Position numbers and translations under genes: made by a program | The notes under the pieces: model-generated | Database searches by the model: none | Told to the model about the DNA's origin: nothing | What the model saw: the letters and a program-made list of their open reading frames with translations, nothing else | Shown here: positions 1 through 8,723 of the stretch, piece by piece | How the letters are laid out: each line of letters opens with the position of its first letter | Position numbering within the stretch: the stretch's first letter is position 1 | From: Marinifilum sp. N1E240 | Lineage (GTDB): Bacteria > Bacteroidota > Bacteroidia > Bacteroidales > Marinifilaceae | NCBI RefSeq assembly: GCF_009295825.1 | Contig: NZ_WHKF01000002.1 | Span: forward strand, 310,001 to 374,000 | Length of the DNA stretch: 64,000 nt | Reading direction: 5' to 3'

Positions 1-1436
1 AATTTGGGTTCATTAAGATATCCTTTAACGGCTTTTAAGTAGGTATTGCGTTTTTTCGATGGATACATTAAGGTGTAGAAACTACTATCGTTTTTGGTAA
101 TTTTTAAAGAATTTACAGGTAATTGCTGAAATTGATCATCGCATTTGTAATCCCATAACTCTTCAATGGTTTTATTTTTAAAATCAATTTTATAAAGATC
201 AGCATAAAACTCTTTACCTAAGATTTGTTTTCCCATTGAATTACCCAATCCTCCAAATAGATAACCAATTGAAGAATCTTGATTGCCAAGACCAAACGAT
301 GCCAAATATCTTGGCTCAATGGTGTCACCAGCAAATGTAAGTTCTTGCCAGGATTGCTTTTGTTCATCAAAAGATTGAATAAGATTGTAGTATGAGTAGT
401 ACCCATAGCCACAAAGTGTAGTTATTTGGTTGGTAATTGGGTGAATTAGTTTGTTGTGATGCCAAAATTTTGGAACATCATCCTCACTACACTCAATGTT
501 ATTAGCCCATTGTTTTTTTTCAGGGAAATATCTTGATATTTTATCCTTATTAAAACTGTAACTGGTTAATTGATTGTTAATGTCATAAATGGTTTGTTGC
601 GAACTTTCAAGAGAAGGAAAACCTACATTTTCTGTTTTATTAATAAGTGTTTTGCTTTCTAAGTTGTAAGAGGTAATTTTACCGTTAAATTGTATAAAAT
701 CAATTGATTCTGTTTTTTCGTTATATGCGAAAGCAGTAACTCTGTCAAAAGAGAAACTGTTTACTTTTGCCCATTTATTGTGATAATCAACAACCCAGTC
801 AGGATTATATAACTTAGCTGTTCTGCTCGATAAAACATCTCTTAATATATTTTTTGAAGTTTTTTTGAAGGGCCAAAGATGTTTTGGAGATCCGTCGATT
901 CTTATGCCTAAATCTTTTATAGAAATTGAAGGAACTTCATCAATGAAAAACCCATATTTATTTATAACTCCTAATGAAAGAGCAAAATCAGAGTTTTGCT
1001 CAAATTGTATTGATGATTGAAGAGTTTTATTTCCGAATTTGAGATTAATTTGATGATTAATAGCATCAATATGTAGCTCAAAATCAACCCAACGGTTGTT
1101 TGGGATATTTAATTCTTCAAGGTTAATATGGAATTTTGTTTCGCGTTTGTTGTGTATCACAAAAAGGTCAGGTGACCTAAAGTTAACCTGAATTAAATTG
1201 TCGCTTTTTGATTCTTTAAGTGATAAAATATCCCCATAGTGTGTTTCTGTTTCTCGAAATGAGATTTGAAAGTGAATTGTAAATTCAGAAGAGTAAGAAA
1301 TATTATTTTGGTGAGTTAAATCAATTCCAGTTCTACTTTCTTTGCTTACTTCATTGGATTTGAAATAAATACCGTGATCGGCGTAAAGATCGGATATGAA
1401 TAATAGTAGGATTATTAAGCAATTAATTAATCGCAT
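1..1436 (-). CDS. LamG/Kelch-like exported sensor or regulator, partial (C-terminus off the left edge)
   Basis: An open frame of 478 codons runs leftward from ATG at 1434-1436 with no stop before the window edge, so the C-terminus is missing. Residues 1-20 form a signal peptide (MRLINCLIILLLFISDLYA). Residues about 30-170 look like a concanavalin/LamG beta-sandwich, and from about 230 on there are Kelch-type beta-propeller blades (for example YLFGGLGNSMGK and LCGYGYYSYY). The gene is divergent from the SusC/SusD operon, a usual place for the regulator of such a locus. Some Bacteroidota regulators join an exported propeller to a membrane helix and a cytosolic LuxR-type DNA-binding domain; this could be one, but the part that would prove it lies outside the window. 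It could instead be a secreted glycan-binding protein. The reading frame is certain, the function is not. Confidence 0.75.
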   Translation of the reverse strand, partial: MRLINCLIILLLFISDLYADHGIYFKSNEVSKESRTGIDLTHQNNISYSSEFTIHFQISFRETETHYGDILSLKESKSDNLIQVNFRSPDLFVIHNKRETKFHINLEELNIPNNRWVDFELHIDAINHQINLKFGNKTLQSSIQFEQNSDFALSLGVINKYGFFIDEVPSISIKDLGIRIDGSPKHLWPFKKTSKNILRDVLSSRTAKLYNPDWVVDYHNKWAKVNSFSFDRVTAFAYNEKTESIDFIQFNGKITSYNLESKTLINKTENVGFPSLESSQQTIYDINNQLTSYSFNKDKISRYFPEKKQWANNIECSEDDVPKFWHHNKLIHPITNQITTLCGYGYYSYYNLIQSFDEQKQSWQELTFAGDTIEPRYLASFGLGNQDSSIGYLFGGLGNSMGKQILGKEFYADLYKIDFKNKTIEELWDYKCDDQFQQLPVNSLKITKNDSSFYTLMYPSKKRNTYLKAVKGYLNEPK

Positions 1437-1736
1437 TACTTCTAAAGAGGCTAGGTTAATAAATAAAAAAAGTTGTAAGAATCAAATATATCTAATTCTT
1501 TGTAGACTATAAAATTCATGAGCTAAAAATAGTGATAAAACCTCTATAAATACTGGCTTTTCGGAAAAATCAAGTTACTGTAAAAAATGATTTATAAAAT
1601 TATTTTTAATTCTTACTTCTTTGCATGCATTCATATTCCCAAGTGTATAGGTAAAAGTATGCTCTTGTAAGATTCTAACTTGAAATGTTAAAAAATATTA
1701 ATTCCTCGTAACGTACGGGCTATCAGTTTTGTAGGG

Positions 1737-1807
1737 TTTGATTAATGCTTTAATCAGTTGCATTAATTCAATATTAATCGTGAATTAATACGTTTGCGCT
1801 AATATTG
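1737..1807 (+). promoter_or_regulatory. ATTAAT-box operator array plus -7 promoter element of the SusC operon
   Basis: Four ATTAAT boxes start at 1741, 1762, 1773 and 1784, so they are spaced by about two, one and one helical turns. Two perfect inverted repeats are present: TGATTAA/TTAATCA (1739-1756) and ATTAATTC/GAATTAAT (1762-1789). They are followed by TAATATTG at 1800-1807, seven of eight bases of the Bacteroidota -7 element TAnnTTTG. The same array recurs at 19008-19078 in the same register. No good -33 TTTG is present at the right distance, as would be expected for an activator-dependent promoter. The predicted start of transcription is near 1814. Confidence 0.6.
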
Positions 1808-1865
1808 GTTTCAGAAAAAATTCACATGATTTTTTTGTTCATTGTATAATTAATAATTACTAACT

Positions 1866-4800
1866 ATGAAGAAATGCTATTTACGAAATCTTCATTCAAG
1901 CTTAGCCAACCCATTAAGCTTTGGAAGAAAGATTGGAAGTCTAGCGTTAATGTTTGCTGTAATGGTTCTTCCATTAGCTGCAAATGCAAACGTTGACAAA
2001 GTGTCCGATGACAATTCAGCAATTGCTGTTCAAAAAACTGTTACGGGTACGGTAACTGAAGAATCAGGAATGTCATTACCTGGTGTATCTGTTGTTGTAA
2101 AAGGTACTACTGTTGGGACAGTAACAGATGTTGAAGGAAATTTTGAAATCGCTGTTGACAATTCAGGAATCTTGGTGTTTAGTTTTGTTGGTATGACAAC
2201 ACAAGAAATTACGGTTGGTTCGCAATCAGTAATTAATGTTGTTATGGCAGCTGATGCTCTACAGGTAGACGAAGTTATCGTTACTGCTTTAGGTATTAAA
2301 AGAGAGAAGAAGGCTATCGGTTATGCTGTTCAAGATGTAAAATCTGAAGTTTTAACTCAAACGGGTAGTTCAGATTTAGCTACATCTTTACAAGGTAAAG
2401 TTGCTGGGGTACAAATTAGCCAGTCAGGTGGTGGTGTTGGTGGTACATCTAGAATTGATATCCGTGGATCTAGTTCATTGCTTGGAAATGATGAGCCATT
2501 ATGGGTTGTTGATGGTGTGCCGTTTAGTAATGGAAATAGTCGCGATGGTAGCGTTTGGGGTGGAACATCTCGCGCAGGTGGTGCTTTTGATTTGAATCCT
2601 GAGGATATCGAATCAGTTTCGATTTTGAAAGGACCTAATGCTGCTGCTCTTTATGGTGAGCGTGGAGGTAATGGTGTTGTATTGGTTACCACTAAAAAAG
2701 GAACAAGAGGTCAAGGATTAGGTATTTCTTACTCGGGGAGTTATACAATTTCGGAGGCTGCTTATATGCTTGATTTACAGAATAGGTATGGTCAGGGAAA
2801 TAATGGGGCATACGATAAGAATGCAACAGCTTCATGGGGACCTGAGATGAATGGTCAAATGTTAGAATCATGGACTGGTGAAAGTATTGCTTATGAAGCT
2901 CAGAAAGATCGTTTAAAAGATTTCACAAGAACCGGAACAAACCAAAAGCATAGTGTTGCTTTTACAGGGGGTAATGATGATGGAACTTATCGTGTTTCTT
3001 TGGGGAAAGATATCTTGAATGGGATTTATGAAGATCATAAGGTGGAAAAATTAACCTTTGATTTAAGAGCTGATTACGATATCAACAAGTGGTTAAATGT
3101 AGATACTAAAATCTCTTTCTTTAATACAAAAGGTAATGAACGACCTGAAATAGGAAATTATAGTTACGTTTCTTATTTCAATAGCATGCCTATGAATATC
3201 CGCAATAAAGATTTAGATCCTGGTTATAATATTATTGGAGGACAGCATGTTGAGAAGTTGTATACTACAGCAAATGCGAATTATAGAAATCCATATTTTC
3301 TTCAGGCTCAAACAACCAATAAAGATGAGAAGAATAGAACTTTTGGTTACGTAGCTGCTAATATAAAATTAACTTCTGATTTAAAAGCGAAGTTTAAGTA
3401 TGGTATGGATAACTATAGTTTTGAAGCATTGGAAGGCTATTTGTATGCTGATAATGTTGATGCTAGTAGACCAAATTATAATCCTTCTCAATTGAATTTT
3501 AAAGAGGAGAATTATGAATTTTTATTAAGTTATAACAAGGAGATTAATGAAGACTTTACTATCGGCTTAAATTTAGGAGCTAATAGTATGAAAAGTAGAA
3601 TTAAAGAGTTGTCCTCAACATCTGGTAGATTAACTTCTGAGAATGATTTCTTTTTGGGAGCAGGATCAAACATTAAATCAGCAGAAAGAATAACGAAGAA
3701 AGAAGTTCGTTCAATTTATGGATTTGGTCAGGTTGCATACAAAAACATACTATTCCTTGATTTTACAGCTCGTAAAGATTGGTCTTCTACTTTAACTTCG
3801 AAAACTATTGATATGGATAATGGATATTTTTATCCTTCGATTAGTTTAAGTGCATTGGTTTCTGATATGGTTGAAATGCCAGAGTGGATCTCTTTTGCAA
3901 AAGTAAGAACTTCTTGGGCAAGATTAGGAAAAGCAACAGATCCTTACTTGGCAGCCGGTCAGGCATTTACTATCGGTAATTGGAATTATAATCTATCTAC
4001 AGGAAATGTGCCAGAACAAGGAGTTCAGCAAGGTCTTAAGCCAGAGGAATCAGATTCTTATGAGATTGGCTTTGATTTGAGAATGTTCCAGAATAGAATA
4101 GGAATTGATTTTACTTATTATAATGAGGTAACAAAGAATCAAATTGGATATTTAGAGGCTGTTCAAAGTACTGGTTATTCTGAAATTTTATCAAATATTG
4201 GTGAAGTTCTGAACAAAGGTTTTGAAGTAATGGTATCTACTGTACCTGTTAAAACTAATGATTTAACGGTTGGACTGAATTTCAACTTTGCTAAGAATAA
4301 AGGTACACTCGAAAAACTTAGAGATGAAGTGCCAAGAGTTGATCATGGTATGGGAGTTTATTCGTATTTAAAGCAGGATCTAGGACAAATTGTTGGTAGT
4401 ATATATGATCGTAATGAAAATGGTGATATTATTATTGACGAGAATGGTTTAATGACTACAGCGCAGGGAGATAATCATGTAATTGGTAATTTACAGCCAG
4501 ATTGGACTGGCTCTATTAATCTGAGCGTTGATTATAAAGGATTATATATGTCAGCTTTAGTTTCTGTTCAGCAAGGTGGCGATATTCTTTCTTCATCGGA
4601 AAGAAGTGCGGTAAGTGCTGGTACTGCAGATAGAACTAATGTTAACAATCGTATTGCTCTATTTGCAGATGGTGTTACAATGGACGGAGGTTCAAATACT
4701 ACGATTATTTCAGCTGAGGAATATTGGAGACAATTATCAAAAGTTGATGAAGAATTCATTTATGATGCTTCTCATATGAAATTAAAGGAGTTGGCTATTG

Positions 4801-5024
4801 GTTATAACCTTCCAAAATCAATTTTGAGTAAAATTCCTCATAATCCAATTAAATCTGCAAGAGTTTCATTGGTAGGTAGAAACTTATTCTATTTCTATAA
4901 AGATACTCCGGGAACTGCACCAGATGCAAGTGCTTACAGTACTGAATATGCTGCGCAAGCGTTTGATTTCTCTCCGGTTCCAGCAACCAGAACTTACGGA
5001 TTTTCGCTTAATGTTGGATTTTAA
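1866..5024 (+). CDS. SusC/RagA-family TonB-linked outer membrane transporter
   Basis: The 1052-residue protein imports oligosaccharides across the outer membrane with energy from TonB. The signal peptide ends near residue 41 (ANA). A carboxypeptidase-regulatory-like beta domain follows at about 58-130 (TVTGTVTEESGMSLPGVSV). The plug domain is at about 135-275 (starting VDEVIVTALGIKREKK), then a 22-stranded barrel ending in an aromatic-rich C-terminus (YGFSLNVGF). The length is typical for SusC. The SusD partner starts 18 bp downstream, so the two are certainly co-transcribed and should form the usual pedal-bin complex. The neighbouring alpha-mannosidases point to alpha-mannose-containing glycans as substrate; this is inferred from context only. 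The operator array at 1737-1807 should control it. Confidence 0.96.
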   Translation: MKKCYLRNLHSSLANPLSFGRKIGSLALMFAVMVLPLAANANVDKVSDDNSAIAVQKTVTGTVTEESGMSLPGVSVVVKGTTVGTVTDVEGNFEIAVDNSGILVFSFVGMTTQEITVGSQSVINVVMAADALQVDEVIVTALGIKREKKAIGYAVQDVKSEVLTQTGSSDLATSLQGKVAGVQISQSGGGVGGTSRIDIRGSSSLLGNDEPLWVVDGVPFSNGNSRDGSVWGGTSRAGGAFDLNPEDIESVSILKGPNAAALYGERGGNGVVLVTTKKGTRGQGLGISYSGSYTISEAAYMLDLQNRYGQGNNGAYDKNATASWGPEMNGQMLESWTGESIAYEAQKDRLKDFTRTGTNQKHSVAFTGGNDDGTYRVSLGKDILNGIYEDHKVEKLTFDLRADYDINKWLNVDTKISFFNTKGNERPEIGNYSYVSYFNSMPMNIRNKDLDPGYNIIGGQHVEKLYTTANANYRNPYFLQAQTTNKDEKNRTFGYVAANIKLTSDLKAKFKYGMDNYSFEALEGYLYADNVDASRPNYNPSQLNFKEENYEFLLSYNKEINEDFTIGLNLGANSMKSRIKELSSTSGRLTSENDFFLGAGSNIKSAERITKKEVRSIYGFGQVAYKNILFLDFTARKDWSSTLTSKTIDMDNGYFYPSISLSALVSDMVEMPEWISFAKVRTSWARLGKATDPYLAAGQAFTIGNWNYNLSTGNVPEQGVQQGLKPEESDSYEIGFDLRMFQNRIGIDFTYYNEVTKNQIGYLEAVQSTGYSEILSNIGEVLNKGFEVMVSTVPVKTNDLTVGLNFNFAKNKGTLEKLRDEVPRVDHGMGVYSYLKQDLGQIVGSIYDRNENGDIIIDENGLMTTAQGDNHVIGNLQPDWTGSINLSVDYKGLYMSALVSVQQGGDILSSSERSAVSAGTADRTNVNNRIALFADGVTMDGGSNTTIISAEEYWRQLSKVDEEFIYDASHMKLKELAIGYNLPKSILSKIPHNPIKSARVSLVGRNLFYFYKDTPGTAPDASAYSTEYAAQAFDFSPVPATRTYGFSLNVGF

Positions 5025-5042
5025 TTGATAAAGAAATTAGTT

Positions 5043-6605
5043 ATGAAAAAAATTAATATAATATTATTCGCATTAGGGTTAATTATCCTGGGTAGTAGTT
5101 GCTCCGATGATTTCGGAGATATCAACACCCCTTCTGATGCAACAACGTCGGTAGAGCCTAAGTTTTTATTTAATCCATTGGTTCAGGCTGTATTTGATAA
5201 TTATCAACGTAATGTAAACCTTTATCCTGACTTGTATTCTCAGTATTGGGCGAATACTGTTTCTGGATTCGGTTCGCCACGTTACGAATATGTTGATGGA
5301 TGGATAGGGAATCAATGGAAAGAGCATTATACAAAAGATTTACGTCGTGCGAATTCAATTCAGGATCTTTACGGTGAAGATCCAGCATATGTTGATGCTG
5401 TAGCTATTAAAGAAATTTGGATGTGTTACTGGTGGTCTAGAATGACTGATACTTACGGTGATATACCTTATTTTAATACGAATTTAGCAGAAGCTGTTCC
5501 TTACAATAGCCAGCAGGAAATTTATACTGACTTGTTTGCCAGATTGGATGCTGCAATTAATGCAATTACTGGTAATGTAGATCAATATAAGTATGATGAT
5601 GGTTATGATTTGATATATGATGGAGATGTAATGCAATGGCAAAAATTTGGTAACTCATTACGTCTAAGATTGGCAATGCGTATTTCGAATGTTGATCCTA
5701 CAAAAGCTCAAGCAGAAGCTCAAGCAGCTGTTAGCGGTCCAGGTGGATTGTTGGCTAGTAATGATGATGTTGTAAGAGTACCTATGTGGAGTCAAGGGTG
5801 GTATGATTATTTACACCAAATGGCATGGAATTGGAACAATATCCGTATGTCAAAAACCTTCTCAGATTGCATGTATGATCAATCTACTGCAGGGGAAGAT
5901 CCTCGTGCACCAAAGTGGTTTGCATACCAAGTAGAAGGTGAGCCAGTAACAAAAGAAGTAGCAGGTTTTGATCGATACAATGGAATTGAGAATGGTTATA
6001 ATCTTGTTCCAAGTAATTCTGATGAGAATTTTGCAACAATAAATTTGGAAGGTGGATACATCGATTTCGTTGGTAATGGTGCAGAAGATGCAATGTATTG
6101 TCCAGTAATGTTTTATTCTGAAGTTCTGTTTTTACAATCAGAGGCGGCAATGAGAGGTTATATTTCTGGTGATGCTAATGCATTATATGTAGAAGGAGTT
6201 CAGGCGTCTATGGATTATGTTGGTGTTGACGCAACCGCAGCAAGTGATTATATTGCCGGCTTGCCAACTCTTTCAGGTGCTACCGAAGCTTCATTGAAGC
6301 AGTTAATTACACAAAAATGGGTTGCTAATTTCCCTAATGGAGTTGAGGGATGGGCTGATTTCCGTAGAACGGATTACCCTGATGTTACTCTTCCAAAAGA
6401 TGGTGTAAGCGGTAGTTCAACAGTGGCTTCTGGTACTTGGGTAAAAAGAGTTCGTTACCCAGATAATGAGCATTTACAAAATCAAGCTAATATGCCTTCT
6501 TCTCAAAATACATTGGATACCGATAGAATGGATATCCGAGTATGGTGGGATACTACTAATACCAAAGATAAAGATGGTAGTGGTTTAATGAATAGCAATT
6601 TGTAA
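5043..6605 (+). CDS. SusD-family surface glycan-binding lipoprotein (SusD-like_2 type)
   Basis: The 520-residue lipoprotein starts at ATG 5043; an upstream TTG at 5025 would break the signal peptide and is rejected. The type II signal ends in LGSSC at residue 20, and the acidic SDDFGD after the cysteine matches the Bacteroidota lipoprotein export signal for surface display. The start of the mature protein (DINTPSDATTSVEPKFLFNP) and the tryptophan-rich helical body resemble the SusD-like_2 family rather than classical SusD. It should cap the SusC barrel and bind the incoming glycan. It sits between susC and the LamG lipoprotein (23 bp downstream) in one operon. Confidence 0.93.
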   Translation: MKKINIILFALGLIILGSSCSDDFGDINTPSDATTSVEPKFLFNPLVQAVFDNYQRNVNLYPDLYSQYWANTVSGFGSPRYEYVDGWIGNQWKEHYTKDLRRANSIQDLYGEDPAYVDAVAIKEIWMCYWWSRMTDTYGDIPYFNTNLAEAVPYNSQQEIYTDLFARLDAAINAITGNVDQYKYDDGYDLIYDGDVMQWQKFGNSLRLRLAMRISNVDPTKAQAEAQAAVSGPGGLLASNDDVVRVPMWSQGWYDYLHQMAWNWNNIRMSKTFSDCMYDQSTAGEDPRAPKWFAYQVEGEPVTKEVAGFDRYNGIENGYNLVPSNSDENFATINLEGGYIDFVGNGAEDAMYCPVMFYSEVLFLQSEAAMRGYISGDANALYVEGVQASMDYVGVDATAASDYIAGLPTLSGATEASLKQLITQKWVANFPNGVEGWADFRRTDYPDVTLPKDGVSGSSTVASGTWVKRVRYPDNEHLQNQANMPSSQNTLDTDRMDIRVWWDTTNTKDKDGSGLMNSNL

Positions 6606-6628
6606 TAATCCTAAATCTTTAAGAAGAA

Positions 6629-8488
6629 ATGAAAGTATTTAATATAAATATTAAAATGTGGTCTTTCATAGCTGCGTTAGTAATGGCTTTTGCTTTTACA
6701 AGTTGTGATGATGACGATAAAGTGGGTGGTTTTACTTCTGCCTCACTGGACACCTTAATCGCTGAAGCGGAAAATTTAATCGCTAATAGCGAAGAAGGAA
6801 TTAATGCTGGTGATTACCAGCCAGGTTCTATTGAAACATTGCAAAGTGTAGTAACATGGGTTCAGTGGAAAATAGATAATGCTAAATCTCAAAGCGATCT
6901 TGATGATGCAACTGTAAAGTTACAGGCATCGATTAATAATTTTCTTGCGAGTACTGTTGCAGTAGCAATGCCTTGGATTCAGCAGGAAAATGATACATGG
7001 ATTCAGATTTCGGATAATATTAAGCCTGTTTTTAACGAAAGTTTTACTATTGAAACTCAGATTTATGTTGTTGACTTAACACAAAAAGGTTACTCAAACA
7101 ATATTTTTGCTACTGAGCAAGATGGTCCTGATAGTGGTTTTGTTATTCGTTATTTTAGCGATGGTGTTATTCACCTTAATGTGGGTACTGCTGATGGTTG
7201 GAGAGATGTTAAAACTGCTGCTGGTGTTATGAAAGCAGGTGAGTGGATGCATATTGCCTTTGTAAACGAAATCACAAGTCAAAAGCTATACGTTAATGGT
7301 ACTGAAGTTTTATCACAAACTGAGACATATTTACCAGGTGCTGATAAAAGTTTTGTTCTTGGTAATGGACCAACTTGGACAGATCGTATTGTAAATGCTT
7401 TGATGAAAGACGTAAGAGTATGGAAAGGTGCACGTTCTGCTTCAGAGATTGCTGATAATAAAACAGCAACATTAAATGGAACAGAAGAAAATCTTGAAAT
7501 GTTCTTGCCATTAAGTGCAGATTTAGGTTCAGAGTTTAAGGATGTAACTGGTAATTACACTGCGAAATTTCAAGGAAAAATTGAATGGGTTGCTGAACCA
7601 CCAGTAATTGTACTTGATAAGACTGGTCTGGAAACTGCAATTGAAGAAATGGAAGCTTTCAAAGCTGAGATTGTAGAAGGTGATCAGGATGGAGATTATC
7701 CTGTTGGAACAATTGCTTATATCGATGAGTTAATTGTAAATGCTAATACTGTATTAAGTGAAGCTACTCAGCAAGCGAAATTGGATGATATGATTAAAAC
7801 TTTATCATCTAAGATTAAATTGATTAATTCAATGTTAGTTGCAGATACGGATGGTGTTTTAATTGATCGTGACAATGCTGATGCAGTTGGTTTTAGAATT
7901 ACGCCTAACTATACACCTCAAGGTGACTATACAGTAGAATTTAATGTGAAAGTTAAATCTCTATTTGGATATGGTACTGGTGAGTTCTTCAATAATGGTA
8001 ATTATGGTATCTGGGTATATGGTTACGATGAGTTAACTGAGGAGAATGTATTGAACTCAGGTGGACTTTGGAACTTTACAAACGCAGGTAGCGGATGGCA
8101 AGGACCTAAAGCAGATCCTCTTTCAATGAAGACAGGAGAATGGCAACATGTTGCTATTGTTCATGACAATACTGCCAGAACTACAACTTTATTCGTAGAT
8201 GGTGAAGAAAAAGGTGTTCAAACTGATATTGGAGCTCCAGAAGTTTCAGGTTGGGGTGAAATGTGGCTTGGTAATGGCTGGGGTAAAATGGATGGTTATA
8301 TGAAAGACTTCCGCTTATGGGATGTTGCTCGTGACGCTGCAGATTTAGATGCAGACATCGATGGTACTGAAACTGGATTAAATGTTTACTTCCCATTAGA
8401 TAAAGTTAATGGTGTGAAGTTCTCAGATAAAACAGGAAATTATCAAGGTGATATGAGAGGAATCTCATGGAATACTGTTGAAGATTAA
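6629..8488 (+). CDS. Surface glycan-binding lipoprotein with duplicated FIVAR-like/LamG modules
   Basis: The 619-residue lipoprotein has a type II signal ending in FTSC, followed by four aspartates (DDDD), a strong surface-export signal. It is built from two copies of the same two-part module. Each copy is an acidic helical FIVAR-like segment (about 40-113 and 332-405), then a LamG/concanavalin beta-sandwich (about 115-325 and 408-617). In both LamG copies the phrases GEW-x-H-(V/I)A and MKD-(V/F)R-(V/L)W recur in the same places. The position right after SusD matches that of surface glycan-binding proteins in other loci. No catalytic motif was seen, so binding is the likely role. A terminator follows at 8505-8526. 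Confidence 0.85.
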   Translation: MKVFNINIKMWSFIAALVMAFAFTSCDDDDKVGGFTSASLDTLIAEAENLIANSEEGINAGDYQPGSIETLQSVVTWVQWKIDNAKSQSDLDDATVKLQASINNFLASTVAVAMPWIQQENDTWIQISDNIKPVFNESFTIETQIYVVDLTQKGYSNNIFATEQDGPDSGFVIRYFSDGVIHLNVGTADGWRDVKTAAGVMKAGEWMHIAFVNEITSQKLYVNGTEVLSQTETYLPGADKSFVLGNGPTWTDRIVNALMKDVRVWKGARSASEIADNKTATLNGTEENLEMFLPLSADLGSEFKDVTGNYTAKFQGKIEWVAEPPVIVLDKTGLETAIEEMEAFKAEIVEGDQDGDYPVGTIAYIDELIVNANTVLSEATQQAKLDDMIKTLSSKIKLINSMLVADTDGVLIDRDNADAVGFRITPNYTPQGDYTVEFNVKVKSLFGYGTGEFFNNGNYGIWVYGYDELTEENVLNSGGLWNFTNAGSGWQGPKADPLSMKTGEWQHVAIVHDNTARTTTLFVDGEEKGVQTDIGAPEVSGWGEMWLGNGWGKMDGYMKDFRLWDVARDAADLDADIDGTETGLNVYFPLDKVNGVKFSDKTGNYQGDMRGISWNTVED

Positions 8489-8504
8489 ATCTTATCAAAT
8501 ATTG

Positions 8505-8526
8505 GGAGCCGTTGTAAGGCGGCTCC
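8505..8526 (+). terminator. Terminator of the SusC-SusD-LamG unit
   Basis: A 7-bp perfect stem GGAGCCG/CGGCTCC with an 8-base loop is followed by TATTTTCTG. It lies 16 bases after the LamG lipoprotein stop codon. It probably ends or weakens transcription before the two GH92 genes, so binding proteins may be made in excess over enzymes. Confidence 0.65.
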
Positions 8527-8723
8527 TATTTTCTGTTAAATTATTAAAATAATAGTCTACCCTTATCAAGTTTAGGCTGTTTATATAATTTCAAGGTATG
8601 CTTCCGCCTTAAAGAGAAGGATTTTTTATAGCCTTTTTAATAAAAAAGGTGTATTAGATTGAATATTCGAAAGCCAAGAGCTTCAATATATATGCTTAAA
8701 ACTAAACCAGAAAGTACAACCAA

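Noticed and set aside
5025-5042. TTG codon giving a six-residue extension of the SusD-like protein
   Set aside because: The extension would place charged residues before the lipoprotein signal; ATG at 5043 gives a normal signal.
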